Positions 1-10,699 of a stretch of DNA of 64,000 nucleotides are shown one piece after another. The first letter of the stretch is position 1; each line of letters opens with the position of its first letter. The position numbers were made by a program, and so were the translations under genes. Where the stretch lies: the NCBI GenBank assembly GCA_019828595.1, contig JAHQRK010000025.1, positions 992,001-1,056,000 on the forward strand, written 5' to 3'. The stretch comes from Aphanomyces cochlioides (taxonomy: Eukaryota > Oomycota > Saprolegniomycetes > Saprolegniales > Verrucalvaceae). The notes under the pieces were generated by a model. It saw only the letters and a program-made list of their open reading frames with translations, searched no databases and was not told the DNA's origin.

Positions 1-143
1 CTTGAAGAGATTATAATATAACTACTACAGTTGAAGATGGGACAAGGCGATAGACTCTATCTTTCAATATGATGCAACTACACCATTTTTCAGTTAATTC
101 CAGAAAAAATCTGGTATAATTCGCCGTATTATCTTTCGATTCA

Positions 144-762
144 TCTTGTGCCCGATATATTTCGTCAACGCCCATTCAATTTCGTTTGGAGGTTTAATTT
201 ATCCATTATAATTCGTAAACGCCCATTATATTTCGCCTCGCGGGTAGTATATTTCGAGTTGCTCTCAAAATGTTTCATCATGCTTTCATTATATTTTGAA
301 CAAGCTCAAGAAGCGTAGAGTATTATGATGAATGCACCTTGTCAAAACATCGGCTTGGGATTGGTTTGTTATTTCAGCTCTGCTTTGGGCAGATGAGAGC
401 ATTTAAATCACAACACACGCATCATGAAAATACAACATCTCATTAATTGACTGATGGAAAACTACTACAAACTTGATGATACATTTGAAGGGAGATCGCG
501 ATTACAGGGGTGTGAGGTGGTGTTGGTTCTTGCTCCATTCTTTGCGCAAATTAAAGTGCGCGAGAACACTCCAAAGATTTTAAAGTGCAATACTTCAACA
601 GCTTGTTCAAAATATAATGAAAGCATGATGAAACATTTTGAGAGCAACTCGAAATATACTACCCGCGAGGCGAAATATAATGGGCGTTTACGAATTGTAA
701 TGGATAAATTAAACCTCCAAACGAAATTGAATGGGCGTTGACGAAATATGTCGGGTACAAGA
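144..762. repeat. Long inverted-repeat (fold-back) element
   Basis: Positions 144-306 and 600-762 are inverted copies of each other with only a few mismatches and no indels, so the 619-bp unit could fold into a hairpin with a 163-bp stem and a 293-bp loop. No transposase is encoded. The right end abuts, in frame, the remnant of an F-box-like/LRR gene, which suggests that the element inserted into that gene or that a rearrangement joined the two. I see no clear target-site duplication at the ends. It is most simply a MITE or fold-back element. Confidence 0.75.
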
Positions 763-1317
763 CATCTATACATTTGTACATCTAACGGTGGTCATACCAA
801 CCATTGTACAATCACAACATCGATGGCAAATAATCTTTTCAAGTGGATCACGCTGCAGCCCATTCAAGACTTTGATCTTAAAAAATTCTCATGGGAAGAC
901 TTATCTCTGCAAGACCAAGTCGCAACGGCTTAGGTTAACAGCACAACAATCAAGCGCTTCATAATATTTGGCACTCATACGTCCAATATTTCTTTCAACG
1001 GATACTGCGGGTATTCTGACTCTAAACTGCTCTTAGACTTTTACAATCCCAGAAGACACGTCGTTCATGATGTTAGTGTTTCGTTGGAGGATTAAAATCT
1101 GGACCAAATCACTCAAGACGTGAGTGGGCTAGTTCGACCTTTCTTTCAATCTTTACTCAACCCCAAAGTGAAGAAACTTTGCTTGCGTGGATATAGCTTT
1201 TTTGCGAATTGTCCGTCGTTAAAAGCGCTCGGTGCAATTTGCCTCCCTTGTGAGTGCAAGGATGTCATCGCGATGGCCGAGGAAAAAACAATTGATCTTT
1301 TCTATCGCTACGAATGA
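757..1317 (+). pseudogene. F-box-like/LRR family pseudogene (3' part)
   Basis: The translation matches the middle and C-terminal parts of the intact family member at 14870-16222: a block around TITTSMANNLFKWITLQP, then the WEDLSL block, the DQITQDVSGLVRPFFQSL block, and the terminal KTIDLF. Frame 1 is interrupted by TAG at 931-933 and TAA at 1093-1095, both where relatives have leucine. About 80 codons of LRR sequence between FFANC and the tail are missing. The 5' half is absent and replaced by the fold-back element at 144-762. It is a dead relic with no intact start. Confidence 0.8.
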
Positions 1318-1585
1318 AGGCTTGAACTCATTTCATAACTCAACGTTTCATTTTCCCATTGAACTAGCTTTCTATGAAAAAGACAACAAATCTCATTTGT
1401 AATAGAAAGACTTCAGATGGTATTATGCATTCGATTCGAAATTGGACTGGGTAGTCGAATCGAATCGACAGAGGGTAATCGACGGTCGATCGACTAGCCA
1501 ATCAGAAATCATCTTGTCACCAAATTAAATCCAATCCAATCATTCCATTTTCAGACCATGCTGATGGAAATTCATTCGAGAAGAA

Positions 1586-2509
1586 ATGAACTCAGACGAA
1601 AGCGAAAGGACACCACCACATCGATACAACACAAGGTCCTCCCCAGCATCGGCTCTGTACAAGATGAGGGTTGACATCAATGTCAAGGAGACTGTGTGTG
1701 CGCGAGACCACAGCGGTAAACGCCTGGCTCCTTACGTCTTCGAAGCTGCAACGTCGAGTTCAATGCGCACTCAGATCTTTGACCATTGCGCACCACAAAT
1801 GAGGTCGAAGGCGTCATACGTCGATGACCCTCGCATGTGGACTGTGGACGATTCACCCCCCACGCATGACGACTTTGATTCCTTCAAACCAACAAGTGAC
1901 GGACATGCCCAGCGATACCTCATGGAGCATCAAAACCAAACCTTCACCATCATCGTTTTCAAGTGGGGAAATCTCATCAAGAACGCGAATGATCTCCAAC
2001 AGTTCCAAGTGCAATGCATTCAAGTTCCAATCCGAGACAGAGAAGGTGCAGTCGCTGAGTCAATGCATCAGACCATGGTTGCGCAATTGAGAGAGAAATA
2101 GTCTCATATTTATCGTGCTTTTGAGGCAACATGGCGTATGTGGGCGGCTGGAATTTTGAAGAAGTCCTTGCATCTACATTCGAGCCTCGCGGCAATGCCT
2201 CCACCATCAAACATGCTTCGTTTATTCGAACGAGTTGCCACTGCAGCAGACGAGCTCATCCCGCAAGTACAGCAGAACCTTCATTTGTCATCCGACACTG
2301 TGGATTCATGCTTGGAAGATTTGGTGGTCCTGAAAGATGCAACAAAAGAACTCGTTCGACGCGTTGAAACCATGATTGAGAGCATGAAATCAAAAAAGAG
2401 GATTATTGAAGCAATATCTTGCGATGTCCGTCGAAACTCAGATGAAAACATTGCCGATGCTATTCATTCCATTCCAAACGCTAAGGACACTGACCATGCA
2501 GAAGAGTAA
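1586..2509 (+). pseudogene. Transposon-associated second ORF (unknown family), copy A
   Basis: I do not recognise this protein. The ATG at 1586 opens a reading frame of about 307 codons broken once, by TAG at 2099-2101; the frame resumes unchanged and ends at 2509. It is clearly related to the 340-residue protein at 56981-58003. Both start with a Ser/Thr/Pro-rich, basic N-terminus containing an N-T-R-S/P-R-L motif. Both have a central part around the aromatic W-R-M/L-W-A block (2138 onward here) and a helical C-terminus rich in Glu, Arg and Leu that looks able to form coiled coil. In both places it sits upstream of, and convergent with, a DDE transposase. It may be a DNA-binding or transposase-accessory protein, but no catalytic motif is visible. 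Confidence 0.65.
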
Positions 2510-2641
2510 CAATGACTTAATGGCACTAGTCTTATTCATCCGTTTGACATTCCACAAAGCCAAGCATAGTGTTATCGCTCGTCAGACTTGTTTCGTGGAA
2601 TTGATTCTCATCACTTAAGCGTCGCGATGGATCCAATCGAC

Positions 2642-3579
2642 CTAAACAGTGTATCCGCAATGTTTAAAGGTCTTTCTCATGTTGAAATTTCTAAACCTCT
2701 GCATGGTTGTCAAAATGTATTGGGTGAGATTCGACGTCTTTGTTTCATGGAAGTCGCGACGGAAAGCATGCTTGACGACCCCAAATGCAAATTCAATGGG
2801 ATTGAAGAAGGCACAATAAGGTGGTAAAAATATTGGAACGATCCCAAGCGATTTAAGCAAGTGGACGATGTCAGCGTGACAATGAATACTTGCACCATCT
2901 AAAATCCACTCTGAGCCGCGTCCCGGGTATTGCTGAACATTCATCGCGTGTTTAGCGCAGTTCTCAATAAATTTCAGTCGATCAAAAGTTCATTCGGTGT
3001 CGAAAACCTCAGTGACGGCAAGAAAGCAAAGCAATGAAACTCGCAATTTTCTCTCAAATTCGCCGCGAAAGATGGCTTCTTGCCTTTGAGCGAGTAACCA
3101 CGCTTGCGAAGCATACCGCGCGAATCAAAACTTACTTCGTCGAGAAACTGCAAGCTCGTATGTGACCAGTCAATCGACGACAGTTTTCAAAGAATCGGGT
3201 GATCGTCTTTCTACCGCCTTCCATGTCAATCCTTGATTGTGGATGATGCGCCAAATGGTGGAGATTGCAATGGTTTTCTTGAAGTGAGCCTCGAAAGCAT
3301 ACTTGGCCTCATCAAGGAATGAAAGCGGGGACAACTCATAGAAGCGTATTATCCAGTCTTGTTCTTCTTGCGTGAAGCTACGGTTGCTAGTGCCATTCAT
3401 ACGTTGCCAATCTCCGGTTGTCTCGAATCGATGTATCCAGTTGGATATGGTCGACGGTGATTTGTGAAAGACTCTCTAGCCACATCTTGTCGCTTCATGC
3501 CCAAGTAGTAGTAAGCATAAAGCGCGTGCATGACTGTGTTCTTGGACGCATGACTTTGATGGACGTGGCTCAAGATCAT
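2642..3579 (-). pseudogene. Tc1/mariner/IS630-like DDE transposase, degenerate (copy A)
   Basis: Read on the minus strand. An N-terminal helix-turn-helix (SHASKNTVMHALYAYYYLG, from 3579) is followed by a second winged-helix part (FTQEEQDWIIRFYELSPLSF, 3170-3400). Then comes the first catalytic Asp in LQFLDEVSFD (about 3140), the second in WILDGASIHCH (about 2905), and the Glu in FFNPIEFAFG (about 2790). This is the DD-E layout of the IS630/mariner DDE_3 family. At least two frame changes (about 3397 and 2950-3170) break it. It is about 300 codons long in total, the usual family length, and most like the copy at 57950-59181. Confidence 0.75.
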
Positions 3580-4206
3580 TGCTGAAATAACTTCCTCAGT
3601 TGAAACGATGGTTCACTTGAATATATTATAGTATACCAATTTCGATTCATATTCCATCCTCAGTCGATTTTCGTTTTTTTTGTCCAATCGACTACCAAAT
3701 CCAAATATCACTGAAATTGACAATAACCATTTAAAGTACTGGCGTTGATATGACGAAACACTGTCTTTTTTACCTTCTTTGGTTGTCTTTTGAGCCATCT
3801 GCAAACGCATTCCTTCAAATATCCAATCTTCAGTCCAACTTATTGACATTAATATTTTACTCTCAGTGCACTATTTCGTTTTGTGTCATCTACGAGTGCT
3901 CCAACTTTTAAGCAAGACATTTTGCATGCAATTCGCTCTATAATGCTCTGAATAATCCAGCTAACATCTCTGTAGATCAAGATACCAACGCAGAATGCGG
4001 CTACGTCTAACTTTGGATGAGTGACTACTGCGAAGGTGGAAAAAGACGACTGGGGTCAAGACGAGCGTCTATTGTCCTATCAGCGCATACTTGCCAACAG
4101 AAGTCTTGCCATTACAAACGAGATCCACAGAATATTTCCTAGGATGCTAAATCTGTGCTAAAACTGTTGAGTGGAGGGCTGAAGTATGGATTGAGTCATT
4201 TAAACT

Positions 4207-4835
4207 TCATTCATTGCTATGGAAAAGATTAATTGACTTTTTGTTGGCCGTTACGACTAAGTCGTTGCACTCATGATAGAAACAAACCCTGGCGAGTTTC
4301 TTCAACGAAGCACAAATGTAAATATGTGTCACGGTAGCTGGAGCGGTTGCAACGATGGCCTTCATACCAGCATAACGCAGGCAATTACTATCCAAGTAGA
4401 TTTTCTGGAGTGACTTCATCAAGCTCCGGACATTTGTCAATCGAAAAGTTTTCCACTGCGTCAGCCATTCAAAGTCAGATGTCTCGTCTGTCCAGGATCG
4501 AAACCATTGAATACAAGTCGAGTGATGAACGAATTGCCGTAGCCACAACGGATCGATAGTTTTGTCAACTTGAACAGCTGAATAATACTTCGCGATGCAT
4601 TCGACATGAAGACGGGAGGATTCATCCAATTTTGACAACTTTAAACGCGGCCACAACTCGGAGGGGTTCCACTTGAGATGTTGCAATTGCCACAAATGTT
4701 CCAATGGACCCAAAGCATTTGCAGGACGCAACGCCCTCATAAACAACTCCAATATGCTCCACTCGGGGATAAAAACGCAATCTTGACAACCATATCCACA
4801 GGAAGCAGTGGCATATGTCGCTTCTGTTTCTTCAT
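4207..4835 (-). pseudogene. F-box-like/LRR family pseudogene with internal deletion
   Basis: The minus-strand reading starts at the ATG at 4833-4835 (MKKQKRHMPLLPVDMVVKIA), which matches the start of the intact gene at 14870. A frameshift near 4750-4770 moves the F-box-like segment into the frame of 4207-4752. That frame gives the ALRPANALGPLEHLWQL block and then jumps, at FRLTNVRSLMKSLQKIYL, straight to the last LRR and the family tail (ANKKSINLF). About 230 central codons are therefore deleted. The join is precise and looks like a replication-slip or recombination deletion between LRR-family segments. Confidence 0.8.
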
Positions 4836-5311
4836 TCCAATGGATGTGGAAAAAGAGAAAGTGACAAGTGTCGTTTTCTGTCGTAATATAAGGTATTTGA
4901 TAGTATAAATTGTTTGGCTCAAGTTCGATTGTTTCAAAGAATTAAACTGAATTCGTGCAAATGCAAAGAGGTTTTGCCACGAATGAAGTATCCCAAGGCC
5001 ATGTGGGGCAAGCAAGAAGCTCAGTCTGTCATTGAAGTTACGGCACACTGGCAATAGATTATTACTCCTTGAGTTTGATTGTTCTGCTAATATCACCCAG
5101 ACAAAAGATATTTACTAATAGTCTGACTTCTTCAAACTCCTATGCCAGTAACGTCTTGACTGAATTGGTAATGCTTTGTTGACTTGAGCTTGGCCAAATG
5201 TTGACCCCACTTCAGGGCAAATATTTAATAAAACCCTGTGTTACCAAACAAGCATTTCTCCCACGGAATATCCCAAAAGAATACACTGCAACTCATCTCA
5301 ATCTCCATATA

Positions 5312-6839
5312 TTATCCAAAAAGATTAATCAACTTTTGATCGGCAAGATGTTGTAGCTTTTGGCATTCGTGGGGCAAGCAAATTTGATAAATATCCGACT
5401 TGTGGTAGCAAATGTAAATATTTCTCACAGAAGGAGGAGCGGCAGTGAGGAAGGCATTGAGGCCAGGGAAACCAATGCAATTACCCTCCAAGTTGATTTT
5501 CCGGAGCGTATTTACACTGCAAATACCTTGTGACAGCCGAATCGCTTCCGAGTCAGTCATGTAATTGTACTGCAAGTCCAATTCCACCAAGTGAGACTTT
5601 TTCATATATGGAACCAACATATCCCAAATCACGTTGTTCTTGAAGATTCCTCTGCCACACATCTTGAGTTTCTTCACCTTGTCTTCACCTAATAATTGAA
5701 AAAATGGCAGAAAGAATCCACTCAAATCTGTAGCGATGTCATCAAGAGGCAGCTCATCGACGTCTTCCACAAGTATTGCTTGAATTCCATGTCTCTTTGG
5801 CCTGGCAAAGTCCAATCGCATTTCATCCCGGCTCAGCCACTGAACGAAATGTCCGATACATGGGTGTCGTAGAAACCAAACTCCACAATAGATGGTTTCT
5901 TGCCAAGAACCGATGCAATTTCATTCCGCAGTGTTGGAAACTCCTAGTTAAACCGGATCAAACGAAGGAGTTGAATTGGTTGCATGGTAATCCAAGTGAG
6001 AAGATCCTTGGCCATAGATGTTGTAATTGTAGAATGTCCAGGCATGCCGCGCTCACTACTCCATAACGACAGTTTTCGTAGTGTAAGACTAGACGCAGCA
6101 ACCTTGAAAATAGCTGGAGTCACCTCGGGATCACAGTAATCCCAGGACAATTCAGTGAGATGCTGATACTGAGGGAGTATTTCAAAAACGGGAGAATGCA
6201 GTTAGGAGAAAACTTGAAGCTCACACTCAAGGATACAATTCGGAAATACCGTACCCAAAGCACGTCGGATGGTCGTTCACTTTCTACCTCAGTCCAGTAA
6301 ATACTAGTTGTAGGAGGAATATATCGATAAAGCCAAGTGGGATCTTCTCTGCTGTTTACAACGATTCTGGAGAAATATTTGGCAATGTGCTCAACGTGTT
6401 CACGACATTCATCTCCCATCGCACCAAGCTTCAATTGTCGCCAAAAATTTCTTTCGGGCCAGGCATACCGATGATGCCGATGCAATTGCCACAGGTGTTC
6501 TAGAGGTCCAAGAGCGTTGGCTGCGCGAAGAGCTTTGAGGTAAAGAGTCAATGTTTCAAACTCTGGAATAAAAAAGGCAATGGTCACCACAAGCTCGACG
6601 GGTAGAAGCGGCGCCTTGGACTTAGATTTCATGCTCGCCATCTTCGAAATGGAGTCTGATATTCTCTGGTCAAACTCTGTCACGAAAATCGACGTCGTCT
6701 CATGAAGAAAATTTTGACAGAGCAGTGCCTCTTGGAATATAGAATGCATCAATCTGCACTCATGCCTGTCTTTTTGAGTCTCAACTGATGTCACATGCCG
6801 TCTGGATGCAAACCTATTGTATACTTCCCTCAAGTACAA
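5312..6839 (-). pseudogene. F-box-like/LRR family pseudogene, full-length but frameshifted
   Basis: Three successive minus-strand frames (6839-6120, 6150-5944, 5821-5312) together cover the family from the N-terminal LLPVELVVTIAFFIPE segment through the TITTSMAKDLLTWITMQP block to the LRR C-terminus ending LADQKLINLFG. The breaks lie near 6130-6160 and 5830-5945. The protein is the most divergent member here, with different linker sequence and a longer N-terminus with an upstream ATG at 6839, so it is an older duplicate. No GT-AG intron restores the frame cleanly, so I call it a pseudogene. Confidence 0.75.
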
Positions 6840-7445
6840 TTCATGATTATGTCAGAGATGCGAGGATAGTGTCTATATACTACAGATAGGTAGTAGAACA
6901 ACTACTTATTTGTAGACTGCGCCGGATATTTCTTCATACACAGTGACAACTAAATCCTCGCTTCACGAGTGTATAGAATATTCTACTGGAGCGACTTGGT
7001 AATCGTACTCCAAGTGGTCAAGCTCAATTCGAAATGGAAAGATTTCCTTCTTTGTCTTACCAAATGCGTCAGTATTCTGCAATACCTGCAGCTAATATAC
7101 TCTCAAGATGGTTATCTGACGATGCCAACGAAACCCTCTAGTTTGCGAAAGCTACAGTATATCGACCCAGCCATTTGGAAAAACCCATAATGCATTCAAA
7201 ATCTCTTATGCTGAGGACAAGGTTATCAACGACAAATTTGAATCACTGAAATTGCCCCGCACGGATCCCTTTCTTTGCTTCATATATTCCTGATTTATGA
7301 AGCCAACGATGTGATTGCGGCTTATCGGACAATAACTTGAGAGATGCAAATCTTCCGGTTTAAATTGACGAGAATGAACGAATGCTGTAGAATGTCAACG
7401 AAACAACTGCATTTGAAGTGAGATGACCGCGAGATATTGGTTACA
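6840..7445. other. Intergenic, no gene recognised
   Basis: There is no open frame with recognisable similarity. The only structure is the start of an inverted duplication at 7446 whose partner lies at 9690-9970. Confidence 0.5.
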
Positions 7446-7670
7446 ATGAAGCTTCATCCACGTCTTTCAATCGCAGCTAAGGCCTAATGTCTTCGAGATG
7501 CCAGCCTAGATGCAATTGGTATCTGAGAGCATTGGTGGAACAGAGAATATTGAGGAAAACTTCCAAAGCGCACCATTCCCGAATGAAGGAGGCTACTTGT
7601 ATGACAATGTACAATACACTGGAAAATGCGAGCTTGTATAGTCGACTAGAGACAGGTCAAATGTTGTTCC
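7446..7670 (+). repeat. Inverted duplication of an LRR-gene 5' flank, left copy
   Basis: The sequence from GAAGCTTCATCCACGTC onward is repeated in reverse at about 9690-9970, with scattered substitutions and small indels. The right copy is the 5' flank of the minus-strand LRR pseudogene 8232-9651. The left copy has the orientation expected upstream of a plus-strand gene, but none is left. The two copies bracket the pseudogene. Confidence 0.65.
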
Positions 7671-7775
7671 GTGACGTAGAGAAAACGACGCTCGTGTCAA
7701 AAACAATCGAACATTAACTGCCATGTCAGTTGAACCCACCGCCAAAGTAGAAGGTTTGCTGAGGGTGGCGCAATA

Positions 7776-7966
7776 TAGTCATTTTCGTGGTTTTGACCAA
7801 AAAGCGAATTCATTTTCAAATCGATTTCATGATACTGAAGTGGTGTGTGTCAGTGTGTGTTTTGTGTGAGTCAGGTAGCTGATCGATTCTGATTGGCTGA
7901 ATAATTTTAATTCTAGCCAATAAGAGAAGCCCGTTCGATTTGGAATCGATTCGCACAAATGCACAA
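7776..7966. mobile_element. Mariner-type MITE (diverged)
   Basis: It is a non-coding repeat of about 190 bp. It shares internal sequence with the better-preserved MITE at 61556-61802: CAAATCGATTTCAT near the left, a GTGTGT-rich middle, and TTCTGATTGGCTGA. It ends in GCACAA|TA like its relatives. The left end (GTCATTTTC after TA) is degraded. The ends resemble those of the two-gene element 56829-59378. Confidence 0.55.
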
Positions 7967-8163
7967 TATATTCAAATAATATACTGCCTAGAAGCGTTTT
8001 GGTTGAAATGAGAACCAGAAACTCGCTTTGCGCTAATAGCAGTTACTTTATCCTTGACGAAACCAACCAATCAGCCACAACCACCCAATCCGAAGAATTC
8101 AGTTGAGTTTTTACGGAATTGTCAAGGGAAGACAAAGGAGTCCTTAGTGCAATCTACTCAATT

Positions 8164-8193
8164 ATTCGTGTTGACAATTGATTTCTTACAGAG
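8164..8193 (-). promoter_or_regulatory. Conserved 3'-flank motif of the LRR family
   Basis: A 30-bp block lies about 40 bp past the stop of the minus-strand LRR pseudogene. In sense orientation it begins CTCTGTAAGAAAT and ends ACACGAAT. Near-identical blocks lie at 10092-10121 and, in the other orientation, at 16260-16289 behind the intact gene, where it contains AAATAAA. It is probably a 3' UTR or polyadenylation region duplicated with the genes. Confidence 0.6.
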
Positions 8194-8231
8194 ATTGCAC
8201 TCTGCAAACTAAAAGCATTGCCTCAATTGAC

Positions 8232-9651
8232 TTACTGATACCTATGGAAGAGATGTATTGATTTTTTGTTGGCCAAATCAAGCAATGCATAACGCTCGTG
8301 ATGGGGATAAGTCTCAGCGAGATCGTTTATCGAATGACAAATGTAAATGTGGTTCACGGCAGCTGGGGCGGCTGCAACAATGGCCTTCATACCAGCATAA
8401 CCCAACCAATTGCCTTCCGAGTCTATTTTCTTGAGTGAGCTCATCGAGCGCATTCCTTTCGCCAGTCGAAAAGCCTCGTGGTCTCTCATGCAGTTCCAAC
8501 TCAAGTCCAACACTTCCAAATGCGAGTGTTGTAGATATGGAATGAGCATCTCCCAGATCACTCCATTGGCAAAAATTCCACGGCCACTCAACTAAAATTT
8601 CTTGACTTTGGGGTTGAGCAATGATTCAAAGAACGGTTGAACAAGTCCACTAAAGGTTTGGGTGATTTCGTCGAGGTTTAGCTCCTCCACTGGCACAACC
8701 GCTTCAACGCCAAATCTCCTGGGCTTGTAAAATTCTACTTTCAATCGAGAGTTATTATACCCACAGGGCCCATCGAATATAACATCAGCTGCATGATTGC
8801 CGTAGACCGTGAAGCGCTCCACAGTGGTGGAGTTGAGTAGAGCCGATGTGATTTGATTCCGCAAAGAAAAATCTTCCCATGTATAATATCCAATGAAAAA
8901 ATAATGAATGGGTTGCAACGTAATCCACTTGAGAAGATCATTCGCCATGGACGACGTGATCGTACAACGTCCGGCCTGCATACTATCAAAAGTACATATA
9001 TGCAGTTTCGTCAGTGAGGTGCTCGTTGCAGCATATTGAAAGATTGCGGAGGTCAAAGCTGCATTGCAGTCATACCAAGTCAATTCGATCAAGTATTTGT
9101 AATGAGGTAAATTGTCAATCAACAACAAAACGCCACTGTTTTGGTTATGTTCTGATGAATTGCATACCTTTGTCAGTCGAAAATGCTTCCACTGCATCAA
9201 CCATTCAAAGTCAGGCGCCTCGTCCAATCGCCACCAATAAATGCCTGTCGAGTGATTGGTATGTCGCCGCAGCTACAACGGATCGACAGTTTTATCGACT
9301 TTGATAATTGAGTAATACTTTGCGATGCACTCAACATGACATCGAGAGGCGTCACCCATTTTTGACAAGATTAAATGCGGCCACAACTTGGAGGGATACC
9401 ACTTGAGCTGTCTTAATTGCCAGAGATGTTCTAATGGACCCAAGGCATTAGCAGGACGCAGCGACTTCAAAACCAACTCCCAAGGTGCTCCACTCGGGGA
9501 TGAAGAACGCAACCTTGACCACAAGGTCCAAAGGAAGCTGCAGCATCTCTCGTTTTTTCATTGCTCCCATTAAAAAGTGAAACGTGTCAAGTTTTGTCGT
9601 GTCGAATTCTATCACATGGTCACTAGCGTGGATTCTTCTTTCAATTGACAT
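8232..9651 (-). pseudogene. F-box-like/LRR family pseudogene, nearly full length
   Basis: The minus-strand reading covers the whole family: an N-terminus with MKKREMLQLPLDLVVKVAFF (frame of 9651-9448), then after a frameshift near 9490 the frame of 9524-9273, which stops at TAG 9273-9275 where relatives have Trp in DPLWLRRHT. The frame continues through the central blocks (8592-9227) to a second TAG at 8592-8594, then the LRR C-terminus (8591-8232) ending ANKKSIHLFHRYQ. Three point lesions in an otherwise well-kept sequence point to recent inactivation. The 5' flank is part of an inverted duplication with 7446-7670. Confidence 0.8.
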
Positions 9652-9689
9652 GGCAGGTCATGTTTGATTGCTTTGAACAAGAGCATGTT

Positions 9690-9970
9690 ACAGTATTTGG
9701 CCTGTCTCTAGTCGGCAGAACATATCGTTTCTCTCCAGGAAGAGAACTATGCAACGAGTCACTTTAAAATCCCCATTTTCCAGTGACCATTATCACACAT
9801 ATAGCCTCCTTCATTCGTGAATGGAGCACTTTGGAAGGTTTCTTAAAAGCTCTTTGTTCCACCAACACTACCAGACAACTTAGCCATCTAGTGCATCTTG
9901 CAGGAACTAAGCTGGCATTCCGGTGACATTAGGCCTTAGATGCGATGGAAAGACGTGGATGAAGCTTCAA
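9690..9970 (-). repeat. Inverted duplication of an LRR-gene 5' flank, right copy
   Basis: This is the partner of 7446-7670 in opposite orientation. It lies directly upstream of the minus-strand LRR pseudogene, so it probably contains that gene's promoter region. Confidence 0.65.
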
Positions 9971-10091
9971 TGGGCAACACTGGCCACATATAGGAAGAGA
10001 ATTTGAAAACTTAATATTTCAAAAACGACTTCGGTAAGATGAGTACGTCAAATGGGTAGACAAAGCAGCCCACAGAGCAATCTAGTCCAGT

Positions 10092-10121
10092 ATTCGTGTT
10101 GAGAATTAGTTTCTTACAGAG
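10092..10121 (-). promoter_or_regulatory. Conserved 3'-flank motif of the LRR family
   Basis: It is nearly the same 30-bp block as at 8164-8193 and 16260-16289, oriented as the 3' flank of a minus-strand gene. It marks the original downstream end of the scrambled LRR remnant 10197-10699, whose middle and C-terminal coding parts are gone. Confidence 0.6.
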
Positions 10122-10196
10122 CTAGGCAGCTGTTAAATTGCAAACGTGTCTTGGCACGACAGAATGTGACATCTGCAAAGACAGTGAGAGAAAAAA

Positions 10197-10337
10197 AGCG
10201 AGAGATGTCATTGCTTCCTCTGGACATGCAGTAAAGATTGCGTTCTTTATCCCCGAATGGAACACGTGGAAACTATTTTTCACATCATTGCGCCCGGCGA
10301 ATATCTTGGGGCCACTGGAACATCTTTGGCAATTGTC
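10197..10337 (+). repeat. Inverted copy of an LRR-gene N-terminus (fold-back)
   Basis: This stretch encodes ARDVIASSGHAVKIAFFIPE and the following ALRPAN-like block on the plus strand. It is almost identical to the reverse complement of about 10505-10650, which encodes the same residues on the minus strand. The two arms are separated by about 170 bp. The plus copy has no promoter, continuation or 3' end of its own. Confidence 0.8.
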
Positions 10338-10339
10338 GA

Positions 10340-10699
10340 GTGATCAGTGTGTCGCTGTAGCCACAACGGATCGATCTTGTAGTCTGCTCGGATAACTGAA
10401 TAATTCTTGGCGATTCATTCAACATGGCAACAAGAGGGTTCATCCATCACTGACAAGTTTACATACGGCCACTAGTTGCAGGGGTCCCATTGGAGCTGTT
10501 GCAATTGCCAAAGATGTTCCAGTTGCCCCAAGACATTAGTTTGGCGCAATGATGTGAAAAATAGTTTCCACGTGTTCCATTCGGGGATAAAGAACGCAAT
10601 CTTTACTGCATGTCCAGAGGAAGCAATGACATCTCTTGCTTTTGATGTTGATAAAAAAGTGAATCGAGTGTATATTCTGTCGTGGCAAGCTTCCATCAC
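10340..10699 (-). pseudogene. F-box-like/LRR family pseudogene, N-terminal remnant
   Basis: On the minus strand from 10699 the frame gives the family N-terminus (HAVKIAFFIPEWNTWKLFF, then LEHLWQLQQLQWDP). It stops at a TAG near 10472 and continues in degenerate form as far as the DPLW-LQRHTDHS block at about 10345. There it breaks off and joins the inverted copy of its own 5' end (10197-10337). The rest of the gene is missing, but the family's 3'-flank motif remains at 10092. The layout suggests a template-switch event that replaced the gene's 3' two-thirds. Confidence 0.75.

Larger units (their letters stand above)
1454..3692. mobile_element. Tc1/mariner/IS630-like transposon, two-gene copy A
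   Basis: The unit holds two convergent genes: an unknown protein on + (1586-2509) and a DDE transposase on - (2642-3579). Proposed ends are TA|GTCGAATCGA at 1452/1454 and the inverted counterpart (AATCGAC|TA) ending at 3692, which gives TA target duplications at 1452-1453 and 3693-3694. The subterminal motif GCCAATCAGA at 1497 recurs in the related element at 56829-59378. The terminal repeats are short and imperfect, so the exact ends are less certain than the gene content. Both genes carry breaks, so the copy is probably inactive. Confidence 0.65.
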
